A model generated the notes under the pieces. It was given only the letters and a program-made list of their open reading frames with translations. It was not told where the DNA came from and did not search any database. DNA of 64,000 bases from Phycisphaerae bacterium (lineage in GTDB: Bacteria > Chloroflexota > Anaerolineae > 4572-78 > J111): assembly GCA_028285035.1 (NCBI GenBank), contig JANQQF010000117.1, positions 37,828 through 101,827 of the forward strand, given 5' to 3'. Positions 34,987-45,400 of the stretch are shown piece after piece (positions within the stretch are counted from its first letter, which is position 1; every line of letters starts with the position of its first letter). The translations under genes and the position numbers were made by a program.

Positions 34987-37599
34987 TTATTTGACAATTA
35001 GAGGGAAATAGATTGTAAAATCCCCGCTGGGATTTGGATTAGGTGTCGACGTTGGATTGGGAGTTGGTGACGGTTCGGGCGTAGATGTGGGCTCGAAGGT
35101 GGGTGTAGGTTCGGTAGTAGGTGTAGGTGGTGGGGACGCGGGTGGTAAGTTCATTTTAATTCGGGTCAAGGCAAACTGTTGACGCCCTTCGACATTGGTT
35201 GTATAGCCAGCCAAGACAAATTCGCCGGTATCCTCATCACGGGCAATAGCGTGAGCGCAAGCTCCGCCCATAGTAGGTGTCTCATCTAAGATCAAGACGC
35301 CGTCGTCATCAAAATCAAACTCAATCGAACCATTTGGCTCTAGACGCACGACTACAAAATGGCCAACGATATCTCGCACACAGCCCGCCATCATGATTGA
35401 GCCATCTTCATCGAGTGTAACGGCATGTAAGGCAGCGTTACCACTTAAACCAATTTCCAAGCGGGCATTATCAAAGAATGTTGTATCCAGCGAGCCATCA
35501 CTATTGAAACGCATCGCCAATAATTCAGTGTGATCACCCCTGGACACCGATCCAACTGCGATGATTTGACCGTTAGGTAAAACAGCCACATCGTTGAAGC
35601 TCTCATGCGCCGAGTTGGGGATGTCGAGTACAACAAGGCCATTCCCATTAAAGGTTGAGTCATACCCGCCATCGGTATTAAGCCGCATGATAAACAGTTT
35701 TTTAGCAACCGTACCCGTGATGATGAGTTTGCCATCATTTTGCAGCGCTGAGCCACTGGCAAAGGCGAAACCAGCGGCAATATGAGCTTTTGAGGTGCCA
35801 GTGCCACCGCCGCCATAGCTCAGGTCGAGCGATCCGCGATTGGTGTAGCGGGTTGCAGCAATAACACCATCACTTGAACCGATCACGATAAAGCTCTCAT
35901 CTGGAAATAACTCAATTTCGGTTGCGAAGTCAGTAACGCCACCCCAGTTACCGATCATGCCATTAATGGGGCGTCCGCTCGGCCACAGCGCTAATAATCC
36001 ATTGGGGGCGTAGCGTGGAACCTTGAAGTTAATGCCATTATCAAGATCAACAATACCCTGCACCGCAATGATTCGTTCAGCCGAATCAACCGCTGCTGCT
36101 AGACCATAGTTACGAGGGGTTCCATTTGTAAGATAACCACGACCAAAGCCAAAGCTAGGGTCAAATGATCCATCGGGGTTATAGCGAGCCAGCCCTGTGC
36201 CTGAGTCCAGAATATTGCCAATGGCTACAATTTTTCCGTTGGGCTGAATGACCATATCGGTGATGCTATCATCAAACGACGTAATATTATTAATGACCCA
36301 ACCCCCAGTATCGAGCTGTCCATTGGGTAAGATACGAAATAGCATCTTATTCAGATGAGTATTTCCAGTCCCCACGGTCATGAAGAGCCGTCCGTCTTGG
36401 GCAAAGGTTAAATGACGTACAAAATTACTTGCCTCATTCGCTGGAAACTGGCTGACTCCATTTTCGCCAAAGCTGAGATCAAGCCTGCCTGTGGCTGAGT
36501 ACTTTGCCATACGTGTGTGGTTTTCACCGCCCCTGTTGCTAAAACCAGCTATGAAAAAGCTCTTGTCAGGATTGGCTAGAATGGTGTGAACTTGGGATAT
36601 CCCTGTGGCAGACACATCAAGCAACCCAGCTGTACCAAATGACTGATCGAGTAAGCCGTCTGCCTTGAGCTTCGCCACCCCCTGTGAAAAACTCGCAACA
36701 GCCATAGTGTCATCATCAAACACAACCCCATTGCCATCAAAGCGAAAGTCAATATCGTGTCCAATAAATCCATTTTGACCAAAGGTATTATCACGTGATC
36801 CATCAGGCATCAAACGCCCCGCGATAAAAATACTATCTGAGGAGTTTTTTATTTGTTTGCCGAAAATGGCGATTCGACCATCATTAGTCAATTGAATATC
36901 GCTTACAATCTCATCCTGACCTCCTAAGTCCAGGCGTGTAAAGCCGCCACGCCCAAACGATGGATCAAATGTGCCATCTGAGTTGTAACGAACTGCCCCA
37001 ATGTCACTGTCACAAAGGATGATGCCACAATCTGGGACGGAGCCAACAAGAACAATTTTGCCATCTTCTTGTATCGCCATATCGCCAAGACCCTGACGGT
37101 CAACATCATCACTGAAGGTCTTTGGCAAGATATTGAAGGTTTGATCAAGGTTGCCATCAGCAGTGAGCCGGACAACCACGAAGTCATAACTGCCGTTGTC
37201 ACCGATGTCTTGTGAGATGGCGATAAGAATTTTGCCAGTGCCATCACGCTGAAAGTCGATTGCTTCGACGAACAACTTGAAATTGAGATTGGGGATTGAA
37301 ATGTCGGCTCGGCCGTTGTTGCCAAACGACAGGTCAAGGTCGCCGTTGCTAAGATGGCGATGAACACGAATTAAGTGATTGTTGCCCTGTTTAGTCTCAT
37401 GAGCCGTTACCAGTCTGCCGAATTGATCGGTTTCCACGATGCGGACAGCCAAGCCTGACATATAACCATCCGTTGAGAAAGCGTTAAAGCCCGTGACAAG
37501 GTGCCCATCCTCATCTGCAGCCACGGACTGAGTTAGACTCAGTCCTATCGTAACAACAATGAAGAATAAAAAGAACAATATTAATTTTTGTTTAATCAT
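34987..37599 (-). CDS. Secreted delta-60-repeat protein with proline-rich tail
   Basis: The 870-residue protein starts with a signal peptide (about 1-28). It then carries a dozen or so delta-60 repeats (TIGR02608 type), e.g. 'DLSFGNNGRADISIPN', 'DPSFGRGGFTRLDLGGQ' and 'IQEDGKIVLVGS', each a strand-rich unit of about 55-60 residues that should form a propeller-like or solenoid array. The C-terminus is a PTPTTEPTPT-type linker followed by 'FTIYFPLIVK', a short hydrophobic end seen on many secreted Chloroflexota proteins and possibly a sorting tag (inference). Its function is unknown; binding or structural roles at the surface are likely. GGAG lies before the ATG. Confidence 0.85.
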   Translation of the reverse strand: MIKQKLILFFLFFIVVTIGLSLTQSVAADEDGHLVTGFNAFSTDGYMSGLAVRIVETDQFGRLVTAHETKQGNNHLIRVHRHLSNGDLDLSFGNNGRADISIPNLNFKLFVEAIDFQRDGTGKILIAISQDIGDNGSYDFVVVRLTADGNLDQTFNILPKTFSDDVDRQGLGDMAIQEDGKIVLVGSVPDCGIILCDSDIGAVRYNSDGTFDPSFGRGGFTRLDLGGQDEIVSDIQLTNDGRIAIFGKQIKNSSDSIFIAGRLMPDGSRDNTFGQNGFIGHDIDFRFDGNGVVFDDDTMAVASFSQGVAKLKADGLLDQSFGTAGLLDVSATGISQVHTILANPDKSFFIAGFSNRGGENHTRMAKYSATGRLDLSFGENGVSQFPANEASNFVRHLTFAQDGRLFMTVGTGNTHLNKMLFRILPNGQLDTGGWVINNITSFDDSITDMVIQPNGKIVAIGNILDSGTGLARYNPDGSFDPSFGFGRGYLTNGTPRNYGLAAAVDSAERIIAVQGIVDLDNGINFKVPRYAPNGLLALWPSGRPINGMIGNWGGVTDFATEIELFPDESFIVIGSSDGVIAATRYTNRGSLDLSYGGGGTGTSKAHIAAGFAFASGSALQNDGKLIITGTVAKKLFIMRLNTDGGYDSTFNGNGLVVLDIPNSAHESFNDVAVLPNGQIIAVGSVSRGDHTELLAMRFNSDGSLDTTFFDNARLEIGLSGNAALHAVTLDEDGSIMMAGCVRDIVGHFVVVRLEPNGSIEFDFDDDGVLILDETPTMGGACAHAIARDEDTGEFVLAGYTTNVEGRQQFALTRIKMNLPPASPPPTPTTEPTPTFEPTSTPEPSPTPNPTSTPNPNPSGDFTIYFPLIVK

Positions 37600-37674
37600 A
37601 GTTTTTTACTCCGGTAAATTTTGTTAATGTCTTAAAGTTTTCGCTCTATCTCATTCAAAGGCTTTGCCTTGGAA

Positions 37675-37908
37675 CTACCCGCTGGTGACAAGGCTCTGCG
37701 TTGTTACCAGCGCTAGGCTGCCTACAACAATGACCTTGTCGTCATTTTGAACGACGAGTTTGCGGGGGAAAACATCGTTACGGAGGGTGATTGACCCGTT
37801 GCCCTGCGGGCCAAACCCGATGCCAAAGCCCGATGTAAGTAGGTCATCGTCGCCACCACTGGCGTATGAAGCCACAGCTTGGCCTGTCAAAAGTAGAATT
37901 AATACCAA
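37675..37908 (-). pseudogene. Remnant of a delta-60 protein (signal peptide plus first repeat)
   Basis: This 77-codon frame, with TTG as its only start and no ribosome site, reads as a signal peptide ('LVLILLLTGQAVASYASG') followed by a decayed first repeat ('LVVQNDDKVIVVGSLALVTTQ'). The layout mimics the N-terminus of the intact delta-60 protein just downstream, then stops. It is most likely a truncated duplicate. Confidence 0.5.
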
Positions 37909-37917
37909 GATGATCGC

Positions 37918-38247
37918 TTAGATCGCTGAATTATCATTCCACTTCGCCTGTGTGGGATCGAGCCGAAATCGGCGAGCAGATGGCTTAGCCTCTGGGTTCT
38001 CAAGGGTCAAAATGCCAGCTACTGCCTGGGCCTCGAGCCACTCCTGAACAAAACCTTCATCGGTATCGGTCCAGATAGCGATTTCAAAGGCGGTTAAGGG
38101 GCAACCATTGCTCAACGCTTGATAGAAGCCCAGATGATAACCAAGATAGGTTTGTGATATGTCCAAGACGGTCAGCGTGGGTTTGTCCTGTTGGACGGAA
38201 CTATCTAATGTAAATTGAGCTTTTGCTGAAGTTGAAATCATTTTCAT
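37918..38247 (-). pseudogene. N-terminal winged-helix fragment of a SAM methyltransferase
   Basis: The 109-residue product contains 'DISQTYLGYHLGFYQALSNGCPLTAFEIAIWTDTDEGFVQEWLEAQAVAGIL'. This is the N-terminal dimerisation/winged-helix part seen in a class of SAM-dependent methyltransferases ('LxAALADGPLTAAELAxRTGxxERYVREWLxxQAxxGYL'). The SAM-binding Rossmann domain is missing: the frame stops at 37918 after the region where it should begin. The start at 38247 has a good GAGGTG site, so the fragment may still be expressed, or it is a standalone small regulator. Confidence 0.55.
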
Positions 38248-38423
38248 ATATCATGCACCTCATTTTTAGGGGAGTACTTCAATTTTGATAACCTAGACTT
38301 AGATGCTACTTCTCTCGCCACACAGCGCTTTGCTTAATCTTCTTCTAGGGCCAAACGTCGCTCGGTGATAAGGTCACTAGGCGGGCTTGGTTTAGTAATC
38401 AGCCTGTTTATAAAAGTTATATG

Positions 38424-38627
38424 CTAGAGTGCTTCCTGAGCTTGATGCTCAATCAGTTCATCCTGTAAGGCGATCACCAGCTCGGTCAGGTTGGCAAAAC
38501 CACGCCGCTGACCACTGTCCAAATCTTGCCAGCTAAACCGCCAGAGGATGACGTCTCCGCTGGCATCGGTTTCAGCCCAACAGCGAAAGAGATAAGAACG
38601 GTAACGTCGTTGTTTTGGGTGGCTCAT
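38424..38627 (-). CDS. Small regulator-linked protein A (67 aa)
   Basis: I start this frame at the ATG at 38627 (MSHPKQRR) because AAGGAAG lies 6 bases upstream; an in-frame start at 38720 would run through the gene upstream of it. The 67-residue product is compact, with 'YRSYLFRCWAETDASGDVILWRFSWQDLDSGQRRGFANLTELVIALQDEL': alternating strands, then an amphipathic helix. It resembles the 67-residue protein at 46910-47113, which likewise is divergent from a BTAD regulator. Similar small proteins occur near such regulators in Chloroflexota as far as I recall. Function unknown. Confidence 0.65.
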   Translation of the reverse strand: MSHPKQRRYRSYLFRCWAETDASGDVILWRFSWQDLDSGQRRGFANLTELVIALQDELIEHQAQEAL

Positions 38628-38641
38628 TGTTCTTCCTTTGC

Positions 38642-38860
38642 TTATTTTCGTCGCCAGCGAGCTCGCAAACCACGGCCATTCAACCCATTCGCATTTTTTG
38701 AGTTTAGCAAGTGAGACCATTTCAAAACTAACATTTTGGATGTTTCTTGCTGTTTTTCAGTAGTAGGCTCGTCGATTTCAAATGTATCCTTGCAGACCTG
38801 CATTTGGGGAAGTCTATGGATTGGATCGATTATCACGTGGGTTTGATTGATAAAACGCAT
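38642..38860 (-). CDS. Hypothetical small protein (72 aa), regulator-divergent
   Basis: A 72-codon frame starts at an ATG at 38860 with a strong AGAAAGGA ribosome site 7 bases upstream and ends 14 bases before the 67-residue gene. The product is polar, with a His/Asp-rich N-terminus and a basic end (RGLRARWRRK). It resembles no family I know. It is probably the first gene of a two-gene unit divergent from the BTAD regulator. The coding call rests mainly on the ribosome site and arrangement. Confidence 0.5.
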   Translation of the reverse strand: MRFINQTHVIIDPIHRLPQMQVCKDTFEIDEPTTEKQQETSKMLVLKWSHLLNSKNANGLNGRGLRARWRRK

Positions 38861-38932
38861 AAGAATGTCCTTTCTTTAATAAACATTTCAAAGAATGAAG
38901 GTTTGTTTGTGTTATCTTCATCCGTAAAGTTG

Positions 38933-38941
38933 TGTTATACT
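38933..38941 (+). promoter_or_regulatory. Extended -10 promoter of the first BTAD regulator
   Basis: TGT-TATACT (-10 at 38936-38941) with the extended TG motif; no good -35 is present, as allowed for extended -10 promoters. Predicted start near 38948, about 93 nt before the ATG at 39041. No ribosome site precedes that ATG. Confidence 0.45.
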
Positions 38942-38959
38942 GCCATCCTATCAAAGGAC

Positions 38960-38985
38960 TGCGAGGAAAGTGCGAGGAAAGTGCG
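38960..38985. repeat. Tandem 11-bp direct repeat, candidate BTAD/SARP operator
   Basis: TGCGAGGAAAG occurs at 38960-38970 and again at 38971-38981, followed by a third partial copy TGCG. An 11-bp period is the geometry used by SARP/BTAD regulators, which bind direct repeats one helical turn apart. It lies between the divergent regulator (39041, plus) and small-protein genes (38860, minus). Confidence 0.6.
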
Positions 38986-39040
38986 TTCTATTGATAAAAT
39001 TTGTTTGTCATATAGTTCGAGCAATGGAAATTTCTAAGCG

Positions 39041-42000
39041 ATGCTGCAACTTAGCCTGTTTGGGAAACCACAAATTCTCTTAAATGATGTTCAGGTTACT
39101 GATTTTGAGAGTACAAAAGTGCAGGCTTTGTTGTATTATCTGGCTGTCACAGCTCAACCACATAGTCGAGAGAAATTGGCTACATTGCTGTGGGGCGATT
39201 TGCCGGAAACTACAGCCAAACGCAACCTGACCAAGGCACTTACGAACCTCCGTCGCTTGCTCACCCCTTATATTCTGATCGAACGTCATAGCGTGGCGTT
39301 AGATCAGACATTACCCAGCGTGGTTGATGTCACCCAATTTCACGTATCGCTGAATAGCGAACTCAACCCATCCCCCAAAGACTCGACCCAAAATTTGACC
39401 CTGCTTCAGCAAGCTACTGATCTTTATCAAGGAGATTTTCTGGAAGGGTTTCATGTCAAGAAGGCGCTTGAATTTGAAGATTGGATGCTAACTCAACGGG
39501 AACGGTTGCGGGAGATGATGTTAGACACCCTGCAACGCTTGACTGAGCACCATGCCCAAGCCAAAACTGAGCTGCAAACGGCCCTGGATTATGCCCACCG
39601 TCTGCTGTCTATTGAACCTTGGCACGAGACCACCCATCGCCAATTGATGCTATTACTGGCTCGCAGCGGTCGGCGTGAGGCGGCCTTGACCCAATATGAA
39701 ACCTGTTGCCAAATTTTGGCGGAGGAATTGGGCGTGGAGCCGATGGCTGAGACCATTGCCTTGTATGAGCGGCTCAAGGCTGCTAATCAGGCCCCAGTAT
39801 ACAATCTTCCCACCCCGCCCAATGCGTTTGTTGGGCGTGAAATTGAGCTTCAACAGATTGAGCGTTATCTAGCCGACCCTGCGTGTCGCCTGGTAACCAT
39901 TACGGGTCTGGGCGGGATGGGCAAAACTCGCCTAGCTCTAGCGACAGCTCATCAAATCAATCAGTCTGCAACTCAGTTTTTTCTTAACGGGGTGGCCTTT
40001 ATATCGCTGTCTGGGGTACTGGAGGAAGAGGCTGTTCCCTTAGCTATAGCTACTGCGCTAGATGTGCCACTTTCTCGGGCAACCTCACCCCGTCAAGTAC
40101 TCCTTAATTTTTTAAGTAATCAAGAATTTTTACTAGTGCTTGACAATTTCGAGCAGGTGACACAGGCTGTCGAGTTTCTGCTGGAGCTTTTGCAGCAGTG
40201 TCCCCTTGTTAAATTGCTTGTCACTAGCCGCGAGCCACTTAATGTGACGACTGAATGGCGGGTTGATTTAGAGGGGTTACCGATTCCGCCAGACGAAGTT
40301 AATGAGGTGGAAGCCTTGCAGAACTACGCCTCCGTGGCCTTTTTTGTTCGATCCGCATCTCAAGTGAATAGCCAATTTAGCTTATCAGAAGAGAATATGG
40401 TTGCGGTAGGGCATTTGTGTCGGCTTGTGGCTGGGATGCCCTTGGCCTTGCAATTGGCAGCCACTTGGCTAAGGATGATGTCGGTCAACGCCATTTTGAC
40501 CGCCCTTGAGCGTGATTTGGATATTCTAGCTACGGAGATGCATGACCTACCCCCTCGTCAGCGTAGCATGCGGGCCGTCTTTGAGAGTACCTGGCAACTT
40601 CTTGAATCAGATGAACAGCGGGTGGTAGAAACGCTGTCTATATGTCGGGGTGGTTTTACCTACGAGGCAGCAGCAGAGATTGCTCAAGCCACCCCTTTTC
40701 TGCTACGGCGCATCATCGACCGAGCTTTCATTTACCAGCAGGAGGAATTGCGATACACCATACATCCCCTGACCCAGCAGTTTGCCCAAGAACAACTCAA
40801 CAAGGTAGATCATGAGGTGACTGCTACCACGGCACACGGCCAGTACTATCTTTCTTGGTTGACCAGTTTGGAACCGGCTTTATATAGCCTGACCCCTCAG
40901 GCTGCCATCAAGGCTATTAAACAGGAGCTAGATAACTTGCAACAGGCTTGGACCTGGGCTATCCACACGAAACAAACCGAAAAATTGCTGCATAGTTTAC
41001 CTGGCCTCAAAGCATTTTATGACTCGGTAGGATTGCTTCAGGCAGGAGAAGTTCTGATTGAAAACACGCTGGCCCAACAATGGGAGACTAGTGATCAAGC
41101 GGAAGCCCTGCTCTTGTGCCAACTGTTGCTGGCGAAAGCTCAATTTATCATTGATCAGGGGCGATATGAATCTGGAGCAGAAGCAGTGGTCCAGGCCCTG
41201 GAATTGGCTCAGGTGTTGCAGGACGAAGAGACAATAGCTGACGCCCATGACTTACGAGCCCGAATTTTGAATGATACCGGAGTCTATGATGAGGCTAAAC
41301 AACAGTACGAGCACGCCTTAACTACCTATCGCCGGCTGGCCATTGATCGCAAAACAGCCAAAATGTTGACCGATCTGGGGTGGACACACATCATGGATGA
41401 TGAGGTGGACCAAGCTGTCCCGATTCTGGAAGAAGCCTTGGCTCTGGAGCGCAAGGGTGAGCACAAACGGGGGATAGCCTTTGCGTTGGGTAATCTGGGG
41501 GTAGCCTATGCTATTAAAGGAGATCTCCAGCACGCAATGGTCAATCAGCAAGAAGCGTTGACTGCTTATGAGGAATTGGGCGATGTGCTTAATGTGGAAC
41601 GGTGTGAGAATAATCTCGGCATGAGCTTGTTGGGCATCGGTCGTTATGAGGCCGCCCTGCCGCACATGCAGCGGGCTGTCGAACTGGCCCGACAGTTAGG
41701 GGTGTTACCGGGTTTGACCAATGCATTAGATAGTTTGGGGACCGCCTATCTGGCTTGTGGACGTTATTCACAGGCCAAAGTGTGTTTGGAGGAAGCGCTC
41801 GATCTTGCCTTGGATATCGGTTATATGTATATGAACTATTCGGTTCGTGCTATCTTGGTTCGTCTGTTTAACCGCGTCGGCGATTTAACGCAGGCTCAGC
41901 AACAGCTCCAGGAACTACGTTTCCTGGCAGAGGCTGTGGAAAACCGAGTTTATATCGCTCGAGCCTTGGCTGAGGAAGCCCAATTGATCTATTTGCAAAA

Positions 42001-42490
42001 TGATTTGCCACGGGCTACAGAAGTGGCAGGCCAGGCCCTTTCTGTTTTACGTGAAACCCCCGCGCCCTTAGATCTGCCTTTTTTTCTGCTACAATATGCC
42101 GCTTTCTTACGTGATCAGGATCCCGCTGAATCCCTCACCCTAACTCAGGAGGCGTTAGCCGTAGCGCAGAATCTGCAACATAAGCCGCTGCAAATGCACA
42201 GCAATGCATTAGTCGCCGATTTATCATTGCAACTGACTGATGCTCCCACAGCACATATTTATGCTGAAACTGCTCACCAACTTTTGTCGCAATTGGAGTC
42301 CTACCCCGATATCTTGGCAGGAATGTTACATCTCAGTCGGTATCACTTAGCTCTAGATGATCGTGAGGAGGCTGCCAGATTGGTTACCTTGGTAGCCGAT
42401 CATCCAGCCAGCCCCTCTGCTGTGCGTCGCCAAGCAAAAACACTTCTGAAAGAAATTACGGGATCTTCAGATACAATTCCAAATGATTGA
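39041..42490 (+). CDS. BTAD/SARP-like regulator with NB-ARC ATPase and TPR repeats
   Basis: The 1149-residue protein belongs to the STAND-type regulators. Residues 1-95 form an OmpR-like winged helix ('PHSREKLATLLWGDLPETTAKRNLTKALTNLRRLL'), about 95-245 a BTAD helical domain ('GDFLEGFHVKKALEFEDWMLTQRERLREMMLDTLQRL'), and an NB-ARC ATPase starts with 'NAFVGREIELQQIERYL'. Walker A is GLGGMGKTR (about 288-296), Walker B LLVLDNFE (about 367-374). A TPR-rich C-terminus (about 600-1090; 'GIAFALGNLGVAYAIKGDLQHAM') should sense a ligand or partner. It presumably activates transcription once the ATPase assembles. It is convergent with the WD40 regulator (8-base gap) and divergent from the small-protein unit. 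Confidence 0.9.
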   Translation: MLQLSLFGKPQILLNDVQVTDFESTKVQALLYYLAVTAQPHSREKLATLLWGDLPETTAKRNLTKALTNLRRLLTPYILIERHSVALDQTLPSVVDVTQFHVSLNSELNPSPKDSTQNLTLLQQATDLYQGDFLEGFHVKKALEFEDWMLTQRERLREMMLDTLQRLTEHHAQAKTELQTALDYAHRLLSIEPWHETTHRQLMLLLARSGRREAALTQYETCCQILAEELGVEPMAETIALYERLKAANQAPVYNLPTPPNAFVGREIELQQIERYLADPACRLVTITGLGGMGKTRLALATAHQINQSATQFFLNGVAFISLSGVLEEEAVPLAIATALDVPLSRATSPRQVLLNFLSNQEFLLVLDNFEQVTQAVEFLLELLQQCPLVKLLVTSREPLNVTTEWRVDLEGLPIPPDEVNEVEALQNYASVAFFVRSASQVNSQFSLSEENMVAVGHLCRLVAGMPLALQLAATWLRMMSVNAILTALERDLDILATEMHDLPPRQRSMRAVFESTWQLLESDEQRVVETLSICRGGFTYEAAAEIAQATPFLLRRIIDRAFIYQQEELRYTIHPLTQQFAQEQLNKVDHEVTATTAHGQYYLSWLTSLEPALYSLTPQAAIKAIKQELDNLQQAWTWAIHTKQTEKLLHSLPGLKAFYDSVGLLQAGEVLIENTLAQQWETSDQAEALLLCQLLLAKAQFIIDQGRYESGAEAVVQALELAQVLQDEETIADAHDLRARILNDTGVYDEAKQQYEHALTTYRRLAIDRKTAKMLTDLGWTHIMDDEVDQAVPILEEALALERKGEHKRGIAFALGNLGVAYAIKGDLQHAMVNQQEALTAYEELGDVLNVERCENNLGMSLLGIGRYEAALPHMQRAVELARQLGVLPGLTNALDSLGTAYLACGRYSQAKVCLEEALDLALDIGYMYMNYSVRAILVRLFNRVGDLTQAQQQLQELRFLAEAVENRVYIARALAEEAQLIYLQNDLPRATEVAGQALSVLRETPAPLDLPFFLLQYAAFLRDQDPAESLTLTQEALAVAQNLQHKPLQMHSNALVADLSLQLTDAPTAHIYAETAHQLLSQLESYPDILAGMLHLSRYHLALDDREEAARLVTLVADHPASPSAVRRQAKTLLKEITGSSDTIPND

Positions 42491-42498
42491 TGTTCCCT

Positions 42499-45400
42499 CT
42501 AATCCTCCACCGCACCCAACGCTTTGAGTGCTGACCGCTGCGCTTCGGTGATACCAGTGACCCCACTGATGTTCATCCCTTCATAGGGGCCAGGCATTGC
42601 CCAAGTATCGAGACATTCCGCTGCTTGTACATCCCACACCTTAATAGTTTCATCGGCACTGGCGCTTGCTAACGTCTGTCCATCTAGGCTGAAGGCGAGG
42701 TCATAAATCCAATTTGTGTGGCCTAACAGGGTGTGACGGGATTCACTGTTTTGCGAAGACTCGGGATCGGCAATATCCCACAAACGAACCGAGTTATCAT
42801 TACTACAGCTAACCAGCGTTCTTCCATCGGGACTGAATGCAACCGTTCGTACCCAACTCGTATGTCCTTCAAGGATACAGTAGCTTTCCTTATCGGGTAC
42901 TTCGGCATCGCCCGTTCCTCTGATAGTGGCTACATCCCATAAACGTATGGTTCGGTCCCAGCTACCACTGGCTAGCGTTTTCCCATCGGGGCTGAAAGCG
43001 ACGGTCTCGACTCCATCCTGATGTCCTTGTAGGGTATGAAGCAGTTGCCCGCTCGTTACATCCCACAAACGGATGGTGAAATCAGCACTGGCACTGGCCA
43101 GTATTTGCCCATTCGGACTGAAGACGACACAAAGCACCCAATTGCTATGGCCCTGCAGGGTATGGTTGGTTTGTCCAGTCGTTGGGTTCCATAAACGAAT
43201 TGTGCCATCAAGGCTACCGCTGGCCAGAGTTTCGTCATCCGGGTTAAAATCAAGCGTTTTTACTTGATCCTGATGCCCCTCCAAGATACGTCGAGTTTGT
43301 CCTGTATCAATATCCCACAAGCGGATGGTTTGGTCAGAACTGGCACTGGCTAGCGTTTTCCTATCTGGGCTAAAAATAACAGACCAGACCCAATTCGTAT
43401 GTCCGGAGAGGGTACGATAGACTTTCCCACGTTTTCGGTCCCACAAACGGACCTTGTTATCACCACTACCTGTGGCCAAAAGGGTGTTATCAGGATTATA
43501 GGCAATACAGTAAATCCAATTGGTATACCCCTGTAAGGTGTAGGTAGCTTGTCTTGAGTAAATGTCCCACAACCGCACTGTCTGGTCCCAACTGCCACTG
43601 GCTAACGTCTGCCCATCCGGGCTAAAGACAGCAAATCGAACCACGTCGGTATGTCCTCGGAAGATGTGGAGAAGTTGCCCACTGGGTACGTCCCATAAGC
43701 GTACTGTGTGATCAGCGCTCGTACTGGCTAGCGTCTGCCCATCCGGGCTAAAGACAGCCGCTGTAATATAATTGGTGTGCCCTTGTAAAATATGACGAAC
43801 TGGACCGTCGGTATCAACTCCATTCGTCTGAAGTACAGCGGAAATATCCCACAACCGAATAGTCTGGTCGCGACCGCCACTGGCTAAAAGGCCGCCATCT
43901 GGGCTAAAAGCTATTTTAGTGATTGCACCCTCATGCCCTTGAAGTATATGAAGAAGTTGTCCCGTCTTCATATCCCATAATCGAACCGTCTCATCTCGAC
44001 TACCACTGGCGAGCAGGGCCCCGTCTGGGCTACAAGCCAAGCCCTGGATCCAGTTAGTATGCCCCTGCAAGGTTTGGATGAGCGCTCCGCTGTTGGTGTC
44101 CCATAAGCGTATCATCGTATCCGCACTAGAACTGGCTAGCGTCTGCCCATCGGGACTAAAGGCAAAGGCGGTGACCGCCTCCCGAAATCCTTGTAATATA
44201 TAACGAATGTGCCCACTCTCGACATCCCATATCTTGGCAGTTTGATCAAGACTGCCACTGACCAGAGTCTGTCCATCTGGGCTAAAAGCGATGGGCCAGA
44301 TGGCGGCGATGTGCCCCCTCAAGATCTTGACTGGCTGACCATCATTGGCCTGCCAAAGTCGAACCGTTCCATCAATCGTGCCTGCTGCTAACACTTTCCC
44401 ATCCGGACTAAAGGCAACGGAATAGACAGCCCCAAAGGTGTCAGTAAAGACTGTGCCAGCCAAATCGACTCTGGCAAAGTTGACCCCACTTAACGCTGCA
44501 TCTTGCAGATAAGCTTGCCACACGCTTAGACCAGAGAAATCATAGCCGGTCACATCAATCTCCAGATGGAGCAGTAGATTGAGAATATTGCCGGCAGCAT
44601 AACTAGGGGGCAATGATGATTGGCGCAATTGGTCAAGGTGATCGCGGCAGAATTGATCTACTTTGGCTAAACCTAGCTTAGTTTTAAGCTGGTTTGCAAT
44701 AGGTTTGAGGATGAGACGGCGTTGGCTCTGGCGAACATATTCTTTAGTTTGGGCTAAAAGTAGCGTGTGACTGTGTAGTAGGTTCAACTGGCTCTGCTCA
44801 ATTTCCTGGCTGACCTGGACGACTAAGTAATCGGTCAGATACTCGGTAATGACATTTTGTAGCCTAAAACCGGTTTGATCCCGTTCCAGCAGTGAGCGTT
44901 GTTGTAAGGACCGTAGCGTTTCAAGCAATTCTCGTTGCCGGACGAAGCGGGCAAGGCGGGCCGTTAAATCAAGCGGGAATAGCGGCTCCCGGCTGATGGC
45001 CAGCCACAACAAAATATCTTGCTCCAACGAGGATAGCCGATTGAACTGTTTGTCCAGCACGCCCCGAACATCATCAAAAATGGGTGTTTCTTCACCAAGA
45101 AACGCCTCTACATTACCAAAGTAAAACTCTTGAATAGCTTGTCCCACCAGATTCAGGGCCAGAGGGTTACCCGAGTAGCGATGGGCTAACTTGCTGGCCT
45201 CACTTTGACTGATGGTTAGGTTATGGACTTGTAGTATTTGATGCACTGCCTCTAAATCCAGTCCATTGAGAGGCAGAGTTTGGACCCCCGGTAGGTTGGC
45301 CTGACTGAGCCAACGGCTTTGTGGTCGCTCCCGGCTGGTCAACAACAAGCAGCTTTGGTGTTCGTGTTGGGCTAGGGTCTCGATCAGCCGCCCATATTCC

